Positions 25,122 through 35,156 are shown, counted from the first letter of the stretch. The stretch is 64,000 nt of DNA from Nitrobacteraceae bacterium AZCC 1564 (GCA_036924835.1 JBAGRR010000001.1:5161001-5225000), one strand, 5' to 3'. Notes: generated by a model from the sequence alone, not told the origin. Translations and numbers: made by a program.

Positions 25122-26416
25122 ACAACAACCTGCCGTCCGGCTTGAAGACCTCGCTCAGCTACGATCTGAACAACGTCTATCTCGATCTGGCGCTCAACAT
25201 TCTCCCGCCATCGACGAATGGCGTGAACGCTAACCAACGTAACGTCGCCAACGCCGTCACCAACTTCTTCAACACCACGGGCAACATCCCGATGGCATTC
25301 GGGGCGTTGACACCGGATGGCTTGACGCAAGCCTCCGGCGAACTGGGCACGGCTCCGCAGCAGACGACATTCCAGGCGATGAACTTGTTTCTGGGCGTGA
25401 TCACCGATCCGTTTTCGGCGGGACGAGGTGTGAACGGCGCTGATGCAAACACCGCAACGGGTTTTGCTCATGAGAGCGCGAGCATGGCCTATGCTGGCCG
25501 CGCTCGTTCAAAGAACCCGCGCGATGCGTTCGCTGCATTCACCAAAGCACCGCCTGTGGTGTTCGCTCAGCGCTGGAATGTGTGGGCCGCGGGTTACGGC
25601 GGTTCGCAAACGACCGATGGCAACGCAGTCGTGGGCTCAAACAATACGACCAGCAACATCTATGGCGCGGCGGTGGGCGCGGATTACTGGTTCTCGCCGG
25701 ACACCGTCGCAGGCTTTGCACTCGCGGGTGCGGGCAGCAACTTCAGCGTGGCAAACGGTGGTTCGGGCCGCTCCGACATCTTCCAGGCCGGTGCCTTCGT
25801 GCGGCATAACTTCGACGCGACATATCTGACAGCCGCAGTCGCGTATGGCTGGCAGGATGTGACGACCGATCGTTATGTGAGTGTCGCTGGCGTCGATCAT
25901 CTGCGTGCGAACTTCAACGCCAACGCGTACTCAGGTCGCCTCGAACTTGGTCATCGTTTCCTCACGCCATGGTTCGGCGGGCTCGGCGTGTCGCCCTATG
26001 CGGCAGCGCAGATCACGGCGTTCGAACTTCCGTCATATGCTGAGCGCGCGATCAGCGGTGCGAGCACCTTCGCGCTGAACTACGGCGCGGACACTGCAAC
26101 ATCGTCACGCACAGAATTGGGTCTGCGCACCGACAAATCCTTCGCGCTCGACGGCGCAGTGTTGACGCTGCGTGGCCGCGCGGCATGGGCGCACGATTTC
26201 AATCCGGATCGCGCGATTGCTGCGACGTTCCAGACGCTGCCCGGCGCATCGTTCGTGGTGAACGGCGCGGCGCTTGCTTCCGATTCAGCACTCACAACTG
26301 CATCCGCCGAAGTGCGCTGGCTCAACGGCTGGTCCGTCGCCGCCACCTTCGAAGGCGAATTTTCTGACGTGACGCGCAGCTACGCCGGCAAGGGCGTGCT
26401 GCGCTACAACTGGTGA
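25115..26416 (+). CDS. Disrupted autotransporter, beta-barrel half
   Basis: 433 residues with no signal of its own. LPSGLKTSLSYDLNNVYLDL is the linker seen in the 31260 gene. It is followed by the complete autotransporter barrel (from WNVWAAGYGGSQTTDGNAVV to GKGVLRYNW) ending in the usual aromatic residue. The frame is shifted relative to the passenger half, so no full-length protein can be made unless the ribosome slips in the 7-bp overlap. It may serve as a donor for gene conversion. Confidence 0.75.
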   Translation: MVNNNLPSGLKTSLSYDLNNVYLDLALNILPPSTNGVNANQRNVANAVTNFFNTTGNIPMAFGALTPDGLTQASGELGTAPQQTTFQAMNLFLGVITDPFSAGRGVNGADANTATGFAHESASMAYAGRARSKNPRDAFAAFTKAPPVVFAQRWNVWAAGYGGSQTTDGNAVVGSNNTTSNIYGAAVGADYWFSPDTVAGFALAGAGSNFSVANGGSGRSDIFQAGAFVRHNFDATYLTAAVAYGWQDVTTDRYVSVAGVDHLRANFNANAYSGRLELGHRFLTPWFGGLGVSPYAAAQITAFELPSYAERAISGASTFALNYGADTATSSRTELGLRTDKSFALDGAVLTLRGRAAWAHDFNPDRAIAATFQTLPGASFVVNGAALASDSALTTASAEVRWLNGWSVAATFEGEFSDVTRSYAGKGVLRYNW

Positions 26417-26456
26417 GATTGCGCATGATTGCCGCCGAACGTGTCTTCGCCGCGTC

Positions 26457-27218
26457 ATGAAAGAGATCCATCGCGTATGGGACGAGTTGACGGATTTTGA
26501 AGCTGGTCAAACCGCGCAGGCCGTCGATCACCTGATGACCTTCCTCTGCGATCAGAGTGGCGCGTGGAACGCGACCTGGGCTGGCGCGATCCGCGTCGGC
26601 GGGAATGGCGATGATGATCCGCTGAAGGGGTGGCGCGTCGGCGCGGTGCAGTCGCTTCACCCGGTCGCGCCCCATCCCGACGAAGGACATTTCAAGGAAA
26701 TCCTGCGGTTATGGGATCAGCGGAAGATTGACCCTTCCTTTCTTCTCCCACTACGGGCCGTCGGTACGTTCAGAACCTATTCGTTCCGGCGCGAACTGCC
26801 GCCGGAATGGTTCGAAACGCCATTTTTCGAGATCTATTACGGCTCCATTGGCACCCACGACGCGGTCTTTGTCGCATTCCCCCTCAATGAGGACGCCGAG
26901 TCGCATTTCGGCTTCTATTCCCGCAAGACGTTCACGGACGAGGAGATCGCACGCCTCGCCAGCGCCCTGCGGGGAATCAAGTGGTTTCACCGCCGTCTCA
27001 TGCTGAGCCATGGCCTGCTGATGGCATCCTCGCCCCTGACGCCGACCGAGCGCAAGGTGCTGCGGCTCTTGCTGACCGATGCTCCGGAGAAGCACATCGC
27101 CCATCAGGTGGACATGGCGGAGTCCACCGCTCATCAGCATGTCGTCAGCATCTACCGCAAATTCGGCGTCCGCAGCCGCGCGGGCCTCATGGGGCTCTGG
27201 TTGAACCGCGGCGGCTGA
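26457..27218 (+). CDS. LuxR-type HTH transcriptional regulator
   Basis: 253 residues. The C-terminal HTH is SPLTPTERKVLRLLLTDAPE, then KHIAHQVDMAESTAHQHVVS and IYRKFGVRSRAGLMGLWLNR (about 190-250). The N-terminal half has GAF-like composition (WDELTDFEAGQTAQAVDHLM, then AVFVAFPLNEDAESHFGFYS) but no firm domain call. It lies between autotransporter genes, 40 bp after the first barrel, and is a candidate regulator of the cluster. Confidence 0.82.
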   Translation: MKEIHRVWDELTDFEAGQTAQAVDHLMTFLCDQSGAWNATWAGAIRVGGNGDDDPLKGWRVGAVQSLHPVAPHPDEGHFKEILRLWDQRKIDPSFLLPLRAVGTFRTYSFRRELPPEWFETPFFEIYYGSIGTHDAVFVAFPLNEDAESHFGFYSRKTFTDEEIARLASALRGIKWFHRRLMLSHGLLMASSPLTPTERKVLRLLLTDAPEKHIAHQVDMAESTAHQHVVSIYRKFGVRSRAGLMGLWLNRGG

Positions 27219-27412
27219 TCCCTCCGTCTCCCCGGCGAAGTCAACCCCTACTGTTTAGTGGATATGACGTTCCGGCACCGGTCCGGTATTCACTGATTCA
27301 ACCCGCAGCGATGAGCCGGCCAAGGCGTGTTTTGCGCCGATGCGGGGGCAACGTATGTCGTCGAATTGGGCCGTGGGGGTGGGGATTTGATCGGAGCATC
27401 TCAACTTGCGCG

Positions 27413-27550
27413 CCGGGCGCCGCACTCACGACTGCATCCGCCGAAGTGCGCTGGCTCAACGGCTGGCCGGTGGCCGCGACATTCGAAGGTGAGTTCTTCG
27501 ACGTCACCCGCAGCGACACGGGCAAGGGCATGCTGCGCACCAACTGGTGA
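27413..27550 (+). pseudogene. Lone C-terminal fragment of an autotransporter barrel
   Basis: PGAALTTASAEVRWLNGWPV, then AATFEGEFFDVTRSDTGKGM and LRTNW with a stop match the last 45 residues of the neighbouring barrels. Nothing upstream (27219-27412) matches the rest. It is a remnant of a further copy. Confidence 0.8.
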
Positions 27551-27716
27551 GGCTTCCCCAGCGGTACAACTGATGTTGCGCCGTAGGCACACGGTTCCGC
27601 AAATTCGCTTTTCCCGCTCCCTATTGCGACCGTGTCCACTGGACGGGAAATGGCTCCGCGGCATCGAACCCGTTACGAAATGCCTTACAAGGCTGTGAAT
27701 TGTGCGAGGGGCGCGG

Positions 27717-30700
27717 GTGGTGACGTTTGGAAGTGGCCGGGGCGGGGCATTCTCAGTCCAATCGCTATTGAGCAGCACGGCGCTCTTGCGCGTCTGCCGC
27801 GCAGGTAGTCTGGGCCTCGCGTTTTCCGGTGCACTGCTTGCGACGCCCGCATGGGCCGATTGTACGCCCCAGGTCGCCAACGGCGTGACGGCGACCTGTA
27901 CCGGCACCACCACCAACCAGGGCGGCGGCGCGCCCGGCAGCGCCGGCGGCATCGCCGGTTATGGCACGGGAGTTGAGACCGGCGTTACCGTCAACGTCGC
28001 CAGCGGCGCCGCCAACACGGTCACAGGCACCGCCTTCGGTATCTGGCTGAGCGATGCGATCGTGATCAACAATGCCGGCGCCGGCATCGCAGGCGGCGCC
28101 ACCGGAATTTATGCCTCCGACGACTTTGCTGATGTCACCAATTCCGGCAGCATCACCGGCGGCAACTACGGCGTTGAGGCCCACATCAATGCGACGGTGG
28201 CCAACGGTGCCGGCGCCAGCATCACGGGCGGCTCGAGCGGAATTCTCGCCAGCAACGGCTTTGCCAATGTCACCAACTCCGGCAGCATTACCGGTACCAG
28301 CAACGCGGGCATTTTCTCCTCCACCAGTGCGACGGTGACCAACGCTGCCAGCGCCAGCATCGCGGGTGGCCAGTACGGAATTTACGCCGGCTTTGGCTTT
28401 GCCAATGTCACGAATTCCGGCAGCATCACCGGCACCGGCAACTCCGGCATTTTCGCCAATACCGACGCGACGGTGATCAACACTGCCGGCGCCACCATCA
28501 CCAGCGATAACTTCGGAATTTACACCGCCACCGGCTTCGCCGATGTCACCAATTCCGGCACCATTGTCGGCACCACGGGCGCCGGCATTTACGCGCAGAC
28601 CAACGCGACGGTGACCAACAATGTCGGCGCCAGCATCACGGGCGGCCAGTACGGAATCTTGGCCATCACCGGTTTTGCCAACGTCACCAATTCCGGCAGC
28701 ATCAACGGCGCCAGCCACGTCGGCATTTTCGCCAATACCGAGGCGACGGTAATCAACAACGCCGGCGCCAGCATCACGGGCGGCGTCCACGGAATTTTCG
28801 CCGGCAATGGCTTTGCCAATGTCGTCAATGCCGGCAGCATCATTGGTACCTCCGGCGACGGCATTTTGGCCGCTACCAACGCGACTGTGACGAACAATGC
28901 CGGCGGCAGCATCGCAGGATTTGACCACGGAATTTATGCCGCTGCTGGCTTTGCCGTTGTCATCAATTCCGGCACCATCACCAGCGGCAACAGCTTTGGC
29001 ATTTTCGGCTCCACCGGCGCGACGGTGACCAACAACGCCGGCGCGAGCATCGTGGGCGCCGGCCCCGCAATTTCGGGCGGCACGGGCTTTGCCGAGGTCA
29101 TCAATTCCGGCACCATCACCAGTATCTCCGGCCGCGGTATTACCGCCGCCACCAGGGCGACGGTGACCAACAATGCCGGCGCCAGCATTACGGGCAGCTC
29201 GAACGGAATCGAGGCCACCTCTGGTTTTGCCGATGTCACCAATTCCGGCAGCATCACGGGTGGCCAGTACGGAATCTTCGCCAATGGCGGCGGCTCTTCG
29301 GTCTTCAATGCCGGCACCATCAGTGGCGGCACCGCGGCGATCCGGTTCGCCGGCACCGGCAACACGCTGACGCTGGCGCAGGGCTCGCTCATCACCGGCA
29401 ACGTGCTCGGCACCGGCAGCGACACGTTCCAGCTCGGCGGCACTGCTGCTGCGACATTCGATGTCAGCACACTGGGCAATACTGCGCAGTATCAAGGCTT
29501 CGGCACCTTCAACAAAATCGACAGCTCGGTCTGGACGCTGACCGGCACCAGCACTTTCACCGGCGATGTGAACGTCAACGGCGGTACGCTGGTGGTGAAC
29601 GGTGATCTGTCGTCGGCAGGCCCGATGCTGGTCAATCCTGGCGGCACGTTGTCGGGCACCGGCATTGTGCCGTTTACGTTACTCGATGATGGCGCGACGC
29701 TGGCGCCGGGCCCGATCAACGGCATCGGCGTGCTGACCATCAAGGATGGTGTGGTGTTCTGCGACTGCAGCACTTACGCGGTGAAGGTTTCCAGTGCGGG
29801 CAGCGACCGCGCCAACATTGTCACGGGCGGCTTCGGCCTTGGCGATGCGTTTCTGGATGGATTGGTGCGCGTGACGTCGCCGACCGGGAGCTATCGTTTC
29901 AGCTCGCCCTATACGATCCTGACCGCGCAAGGCGGACTGAACGGCACGACCTTCGATACGCTGGTGACGCCGACCGGCATCGGCGGCGTACTCAGCTACA
30001 CGAGCAATGACGTGTTGCTGACGCTGACCTCGCAGCTCGCGCAGATCGCCGGGCTGAACGGCAATCAGCAAAGGATCGCGAACGCGCTCGACACCGGCTT
30101 CAACACCGGTGGCACCAGCGGTGGGCTCGGCGCGATCTTCGGCGGCAACATCCCGCAGAATCTCTCGCAAGTCACGGGCGAACTCGGCACGGCTCCGCAG
30201 CAGACCACGTTCCAGGCGATGAACTTGTTTCTGGGCCTGATCACCGATCCGTTCTCGGCGGGGCGTGGTGGTGCGAACAATGGGCCGACAGCGTTCGCGG
30301 ATGAAAGCGAGAGCATGGCCTATGCAGGCCGTGCGAAGTCGAAGACCCCGCGCGATGCATTCGCCGCCTTCACCAAAGCGCCGCCACAGGCTGCGTTCGC
30401 TCAGCGCTGGAGCATTTGGGCATCCGGTTTCGGTGGTTCGCAGACCACGGATGGCAATGCGGTGGTCGGTTCGAACACCACGACCAGCGCGATCTATGGT
30501 GCTGCTGTGGGCGCGGATTACTGGTTCTCGCCGGACACCGTCGCAGGCTTCGCGCTTGCCGGTGGCGGCAGCAATTTCAGCGTGGCGAACGGTGGTTCGG
30601 GACGTTCGGACATCTTCCAGGCCGGTGCGTTCGTGCGGCACAATTTCGGTGCGACGTATCTCACCGCGGCTGCTGCCTATGGCTGGCAGGATGTCACGAC

Positions 30701-31250
30701 AGATCGTTCTGTGAGCGTCGCCGGTGTCGATCATCTGCGCGCCAACTTCAATGCCAATGCGTACTCAGGCCGCATCGAACTCGGTCATCGCTTCCTGACG
30801 CCGTGGTTCGGCGGGCTCGGCGTGTCGCCTTATGCCGCGGCGCAGGTGACGGCATTCGAATTGCCGTCTTATGCCGAGCGCGCTGTTTCCGGTGCCAGCA
30901 CCTTCGCACTCAACTACGGCGCAGATACCGCCACGTCGTCGCGCACAGAGTTGGGTCTGCGCACCGACAAATCCTACGCGCTCGACGGCGCAGTCCTCAC
31001 ATTGCGTGGCCGCGCGGCATGGGCGCACGACTTCAATCCGGACCGTGCTGTGACAGCAACATTCCAGACGCTGCCGGGCGCATCGTTCGTGGTGAATGGT
31101 GCGGCGCTCGCGTCCGATTCAGCACTCACAACTGCATCCGCCGAAGTGCGCTGGCTCAACGGCTGGTCGGTGGCCGCGACATTCGAAGGTGAATTCTCGG
31201 ATGTGACCCGCAGCTACGCCGGCAAGGGCGTGCTGCGTTACAACTGGTAA
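27717..31250 (+). CDS. Autotransporter (type V secretion) with 45-residue passenger repeats
   Basis: About 1177 residues. Signal region: SLLSSTALLRVCRAGSLGLA, cleaved after AWA. The passenger has ten 45-residue repeats (pattern NNAGASITGG, GI, GFANVTNSGSITG, GIFA, ATV), fitting a beta-helix. A PATR-type segment (WTLTGTSTFTGDVNVNGGTL) follows, then a 280-residue outer-membrane barrel ending GKGVLRYNW. GTG 27717 aligns with the sibling start at 23895; GTG 27702 is also possible. It should display or release an adhesin-like passenger. The barrel is nearly identical to those at 25115 and 31260. Confidence 0.9.
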   Translation: MVTFGSGRGGAFSVQSLLSSTALLRVCRAGSLGLAFSGALLATPAWADCTPQVANGVTATCTGTTTNQGGGAPGSAGGIAGYGTGVETGVTVNVASGAANTVTGTAFGIWLSDAIVINNAGAGIAGGATGIYASDDFADVTNSGSITGGNYGVEAHINATVANGAGASITGGSSGILASNGFANVTNSGSITGTSNAGIFSSTSATVTNAASASIAGGQYGIYAGFGFANVTNSGSITGTGNSGIFANTDATVINTAGATITSDNFGIYTATGFADVTNSGTIVGTTGAGIYAQTNATVTNNVGASITGGQYGILAITGFANVTNSGSINGASHVGIFANTEATVINNAGASITGGVHGIFAGNGFANVVNAGSIIGTSGDGILAATNATVTNNAGGSIAGFDHGIYAAAGFAVVINSGTITSGNSFGIFGSTGATVTNNAGASIVGAGPAISGGTGFAEVINSGTITSISGRGITAATRATVTNNAGASITGSSNGIEATSGFADVTNSGSITGGQYGIFANGGGSSVFNAGTISGGTAAIRFAGTGNTLTLAQGSLITGNVLGTGSDTFQLGGTAAATFDVSTLGNTAQYQGFGTFNKIDSSVWTLTGTSTFTGDVNVNGGTLVVNGDLSSAGPMLVNPGGTLSGTGIVPFTLLDDGATLAPGPINGIGVLTIKDGVVFCDCSTYAVKVSSAGSDRANIVTGGFGLGDAFLDGLVRVTSPTGSYRFSSPYTILTAQGGLNGTTFDTLVTPTGIGGVLSYTSNDVLLTLTSQLAQIAGLNGNQQRIANALDTGFNTGGTSGGLGAIFGGNIPQNLSQVTGELGTAPQQTTFQAMNLFLGLITDPFSAGRGGANNGPTAFADESESMAYAGRAKSKTPRDAFAAFTKAPPQAAFAQRWSIWASGFGGSQTTDGNAVVGSNTTTSAIYGAAVGADYWFSPDTVAGFALAGGGSNFSVANGGSGRSDIFQAGAFVRHNFGATYLTAAAAYGWQDVTTDRSVSVAGVDHLRANFNANAYSGRIELGHRFLTPWFGGLGVSPYAAAQVTAFELPSYAERAVSGASTFALNYGADTATSSRTELGLRTDKSYALDGAVLTLRGRAAWAHDFNPDRAVTATFQTLPGASFVVNGAALASDSALTTASAEVRWLNGWSVAATFEGEFSDVTRSYAGKGVLRYNW

Positions 31251-31259
31251 GACTAGAAA

Positions 31260-34200
31260 ATGATTGTCCGTGACTCCACCCGCCACGTCGTTGCCCGTCA
31301 TCGCGCATCGTCGATGCAATCGCTGCTGAGCAGCACGGCACTGCTGCGCCTCTGCCGCGCCGGTGTGCTCGGCCTTGCGCTGACAAGCGCGTTGTTTGCA
31401 TCGCCTGCGTTTGCCGATGGCGGCGCGGGTGGCCCTGCTGCCGGAGGCCCCACCTCTTCGGGCGGCGCAGACGAGGCCATCGGCCCTGGCCACGATGGCG
31501 ATCCCAATGACCCTTTAACCGGCAACGCCGCCGGTGGCGGCGGTGCAGGCGAGACCGGCGGCGCAGGAGGGGCTGGCGGCGCAGGAGGAACTGTCGCGGC
31601 TGGCGGTCCAGTCGCGGGCGCGGACGGCGCGGACGGCGCTAATTCCTCGATGTCCGCCGAGGGTGGGGGCGGTGGCGGCGGCGGCGCGCATGGATGGGTC
31701 GGCTCCACTTTGCCTGCGGTGGCCAAGGCTGGCGGCAAGGGCGGCACCGGCGGAGGAGGCACAGCGTTTGGACCGGCTGGCGGCGGCGGTGGCGGGGCCG
31801 GCGGATGGGGCGCGGTTATGAATGGCGCGCCGGGGTGGGCTGGGACCGTGAATGTCAATGCGACCGGCGGCCAAGGCGGTGATGGTGGCAGCGCAGCTTA
31901 TCCCTCTTCTTACGGCGGCGGTGGCGGCTCCGGCGGCACTGGCTTCTACGCCGTCAACTCCGGGACATTGACAACGGATTCAGCAGTCAAAGGCGGCCTC
32001 GGCGGGAATGGCGGCGGGGCCGGCTTTGGCGCCGGCGGTGTTGGCGGAACCGGCGGTGCCGGCGGCGCGGGCATCGTCATGAATGGCGGCACTGTCACCG
32101 TGAACGGCACTGTCACGGGTGGTAACGGCGGCGATGGCGGAATTGCCGCGAATGTCGCTTCGGACGGCGGAGCGGGCGGCGACGCTGGAGCGGGCATTGT
32201 GATGAACGGTGGCGGCACCGTCACAGTGAGCAGCGGCGCGACGGTGGCCGGCGGAAACGGTGGCGCTGGAGGCGCCAACACGGCTGGTGGCACTGTCGGA
32301 GCGATAGGGCTTTCCGGCGCAGGCATCACCGGCGCCAATCTCACAGTCATCAATGCGGGTAGCATCGCGGGCGGAAATGGCAGCAGCGGGCAGGCCAACG
32401 CCGTCACCTTCACCGGCGGCGCCAACGTCTACGAAATGTGGGTGGGCTCCAGCACGAGCGGCAATGTCGTGGATGCGAGCGGCAACGGCGGCACGTTCCG
32501 TCTCGGCGGCAATGGCGGCGCCTTCGATGCCTCAGAACTCTCGGCGGTCGGCGGCGCCTCGCAATATCAAGGCTTCAAGCATCTTGAGAAGACGGGCACC
32601 GGGACCTGGGTCCTGACCGGCAACAGCACCTCCGTGGATGACATCACCGTCAACAGTGGTCTCCTGCAGGTGAATGGTTCGCTCGGCTCGGTCGCGCAGA
32701 CCACGGTGAATAACGGTGGGCTGCTATTCGGCAACGGCACGCTCGGCGCCGTTCAAGTCAACGCGGGCGGTGTCTTCCTTTCCGGCAATACGCCGGGCCA
32801 GTCGATGACGGTGGCAAGCCTCGCGTTCGCGTCAAGTGCGTTCTATCGCGCCAACCTGAATCAAACGACATCGAGCTTCGCCAATGTTACCGGCACTGCG
32901 TCGCTCGGCGGCGCAACGGTTCAAGCGGCGTTTGCCGGTGGTGGCGGTTATATCGAGAAGCAATACAAGATCCTCACCGCGGGTAATGTGCTTACCGATA
33001 CGTTCAACCCCACGGTGTCCAACATCGGCCTGCCGTCGGGCTTCAAGACATCGCTGAGCTACGACGCGAACAACGTCTATCTCGATCTGGCGCTCAACAT
33101 TCTCCCGCCATCGACCAACGGCTTGAACCGCAACCAGACCAACGTCGCCAATGCCGTCACCCACTTCTTCAATACAACGGGCAGCATTCCGATCGCGTTC
33201 GGCGCGTTGACGCCGAATGGTCTCACGCAAGCCTCCGGCGAACTCGGTACGGCTCCGCAGCAGACCACGTTCCAGGCGATGAACATGTTCATGGGCCTGA
33301 TCACCGATCCGTTCTCGGCAGGGCGTGGTGGTGCGAACAATGGGCCGACAGCGTTCGCGGATGAAAGCGAGAGCATGGCTTATGCAGGCCGCGCGAAATC
33401 GAAGGCGCCGCGCGATGCGTTCGCAGCATTCACGAAAGCGCCACAGGCTGCTTTCGCTCAGCGCTGGAATGTGTGGGCAGCAGGTTATGGCGGTTCGCAG
33501 ACGACCGATGGCAACGCTGCTGTCGGCTCCAACGCTACGACCAGCGCGATTTATGGTGCTGCTGTGGGCGCGGACTACTGGTTCTCGCCCGACACCGTCG
33601 CAGGCTTCGCGCTCGCAGGCGCGGGCAGCAACTTCAGCGTGGCGAATGGCGGTTCGGGCCGTTCCGATATCTTCCAGGCGGGTGCCTTCGTGCGGCATAA
33701 CTTCGGCGCGACGTATCTCACCGCTGCCGCAGCGTACGGCTGGCAGGACGTGACCACGGATCGTTATGTCAGCGTTGCGGGCGTCGATCATTTGCGCGCC
33801 AACTTCAACGCGAACACGTATTCAGGTCGTCTCGAACTGGGCCATCGTTTCCTGACGCCATGGTTCGGCGGACTGGGTGTGTCGCCTTATGCAGCGGCGC
33901 AGATCACAGCGTTCGAGCTTCCGTCATATGCTGAGCGAGCTGTCTCGGGCGCGAGCACCTTCGCGCTGAATTACGGCGCCGATACCGCAACGTCTTCACG
34001 CACAGAGTTGGGTCTGCGCACCGACAAATCCTACGCGCTCGATGGCGCGGTGCTGACACTCCGCGGACGTGCAGCATGGGCGCATGACTTCAATCCTGAT
34101 CGCGCCATTGCGGCCACCTTCCAGACGCTGCCCGGCGCCTCGTTCGTGGTAAATGGCGCGGCGCTCGCATCCGATACAGCTCTCACAACTGCTTCCGCCG

Positions 34201-34307
34201 AACTGCGCTGGCTCAACGGCTGGTCGGTCGCCGCAACCTTCGAAGGCGAATTTTCTGACGTGACGCGTAGCTACGCCGGCAAGGGCGTGGTGCGTTATAA
34301 TTGGTGA
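31260..34307 (+). CDS. Autotransporter with glycine-rich passenger
   Basis: 1015 residues starting 9 bp after the previous stop, so probably an operon. N terminus: RASSMQSLLSSTALLRLCRA, then a signal ending FASPAFA. The passenger up to about residue 400 is a GGxGG-rich repeat domain (GGAGGAGGAGGTVAAGGPV). A PATR segment (GTWVLTGNSTSVDDITVNSG) and a linker follow, then the shared barrel from WNVWAAGYGG to GKGVVRYNW. It is the intact counterpart of the disrupted gene at 23895. Confidence 0.92.
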   Translation: MIVRDSTRHVVARHRASSMQSLLSSTALLRLCRAGVLGLALTSALFASPAFADGGAGGPAAGGPTSSGGADEAIGPGHDGDPNDPLTGNAAGGGGAGETGGAGGAGGAGGTVAAGGPVAGADGADGANSSMSAEGGGGGGGGAHGWVGSTLPAVAKAGGKGGTGGGGTAFGPAGGGGGGAGGWGAVMNGAPGWAGTVNVNATGGQGGDGGSAAYPSSYGGGGGSGGTGFYAVNSGTLTTDSAVKGGLGGNGGGAGFGAGGVGGTGGAGGAGIVMNGGTVTVNGTVTGGNGGDGGIAANVASDGGAGGDAGAGIVMNGGGTVTVSSGATVAGGNGGAGGANTAGGTVGAIGLSGAGITGANLTVINAGSIAGGNGSSGQANAVTFTGGANVYEMWVGSSTSGNVVDASGNGGTFRLGGNGGAFDASELSAVGGASQYQGFKHLEKTGTGTWVLTGNSTSVDDITVNSGLLQVNGSLGSVAQTTVNNGGLLFGNGTLGAVQVNAGGVFLSGNTPGQSMTVASLAFASSAFYRANLNQTTSSFANVTGTASLGGATVQAAFAGGGGYIEKQYKILTAGNVLTDTFNPTVSNIGLPSGFKTSLSYDANNVYLDLALNILPPSTNGLNRNQTNVANAVTHFFNTTGSIPIAFGALTPNGLTQASGELGTAPQQTTFQAMNMFMGLITDPFSAGRGGANNGPTAFADESESMAYAGRAKSKAPRDAFAAFTKAPQAAFAQRWNVWAAGYGGSQTTDGNAAVGSNATTSAIYGAAVGADYWFSPDTVAGFALAGAGSNFSVANGGSGRSDIFQAGAFVRHNFGATYLTAAAAYGWQDVTTDRYVSVAGVDHLRANFNANTYSGRLELGHRFLTPWFGGLGVSPYAAAQITAFELPSYAERAVSGASTFALNYGADTATSSRTELGLRTDKSYALDGAVLTLRGRAAWAHDFNPDRAIAATFQTLPGASFVVNGAALASDTALTTASAELRWLNGWSVAATFEGEFSDVTRSYAGKGVVRYNW

Positions 34308-34353
34308 GAGGGCGCGCTGCGGCGGCGAGGCCAGACGCGGCGGAAGCGCCACC

Positions 34354-35019
34354 TTACTCCGCGGGACCGGAGAGTTCTCCCTCGGACAAACGTCGCCAGA
34401 GTTGTGGCAGGATCGAAAGGAGAAGGATCGCCACACCGATCAACGTCGGTTGAACCCAGTCGAGTTTGCCCATCGCGAGACGAGCGCCCGCCGCGCCGAA
34501 TTGGACGAAGGCGGCTGTCATCGGCAACTGTCCGATCAACGAACCCAATGAGAAATCGACCACACTGACGGCGGTGAGCCCAAGAAGATAATTTGTCAGG
34601 GAATGTGGGATCGCAGGTATGAGCCGCAGCATCGCGACGGCTCTCCAGCCCCCCTGTTCGACGCGCCGGACAAGCGAGCCGAACCGCGACCGTTCCGACG
34701 GTTTCACGAGGTCGCTTGCGAAGTAGCGCGTGAGGACAAAGCCGGCGAGCGCACCGGCAACACTTCCAATCGACGCCCAGACCAGGCCATACCAAAGGCC
34801 GAACACCAGACCGGCCGTGATTGCCATCATGGTGCGAGGTAAAAATAACAGGCTGAAAACGACATGCAGTGCCAGAAAGATGATTGGCGCAAAGCTGTTA
34901 TTTTGGAGCAGTTCATGCAGGCGAAGAAAGCTCGCCCCGCTGTCGCGAGCCAGCAGACTCCCCGAAGCGACGAGCAACACGATAATGGATGCTTTGACGA
35001 ATTTTGACGCGCCTCGCAC
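34354..35019 (-). CDS. TVP38/TMEM64 family inner-membrane protein
   Basis: 221 residues with about six helices and the conserved SNARE-associated/VTT core: LFLPRTMMAITAGLVFGLWY, then GSVAGALAGFVLTRYFASD and LRLIPAIPHSLTNYLLGLTA. The LIPxIPxxLxNYxxGLT motif is diagnostic. Members are proposed lipid scramblases or transporters. It is convergent with the autotransporter operon end. Confidence 0.9.
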   Translation of the reverse strand: MRGASKFVKASIIVLLVASGSLLARDSGASFLRLHELLQNNSFAPIIFLALHVVFSLLFLPRTMMAITAGLVFGLWYGLVWASIGSVAGALAGFVLTRYFASDLVKPSERSRFGSLVRRVEQGGWRAVAMLRLIPAIPHSLTNYLLGLTAVSVVDFSLGSLIGQLPMTAAFVQFGAAGARLAMGKLDWVQPTLIGVAILLLSILPQLWRRLSEGELSGPAE

Positions 35020-35141
35020 TTGCTTCGGGATCCCTTAACAGCGTAGAGCTTGCCTATAGACGGACCTGCGAACCTGCGCAAAAGCAAAATGCCTTCACGC
35101 CGGCGGCGAGCGAACATGGCTGTCCGATAGTGGCAAGATTG

Positions 35142-35156
35142 TCTCGTATAACGAGA
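35142..35156. promoter_or_regulatory. Short dyad between the TVP38 start and the MocR end
   Basis: TCTCGT-ATA-ACGAGA is a perfect 6-bp dyad about 125 bp upstream of the TVP38 gene and 80 bp beyond the MocR stop. It may be an operator or a weak terminator. Confidence 0.35.

Noticed and set aside
27990-29290. Regular 135-bp repeats that could suggest a CRISPR-like or satellite array
   Set aside because: The units are in frame, degenerate at third positions and encode a beta-helix passenger. There are no short conserved repeats with unique spacers.
27765-29495. A 576-codon minus-strand open frame rich in Ala and Gly
   Set aside because: It is antisense to the 45-residue repeats of the autotransporter. 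Repetitive GC-rich DNA leaves several frames open.
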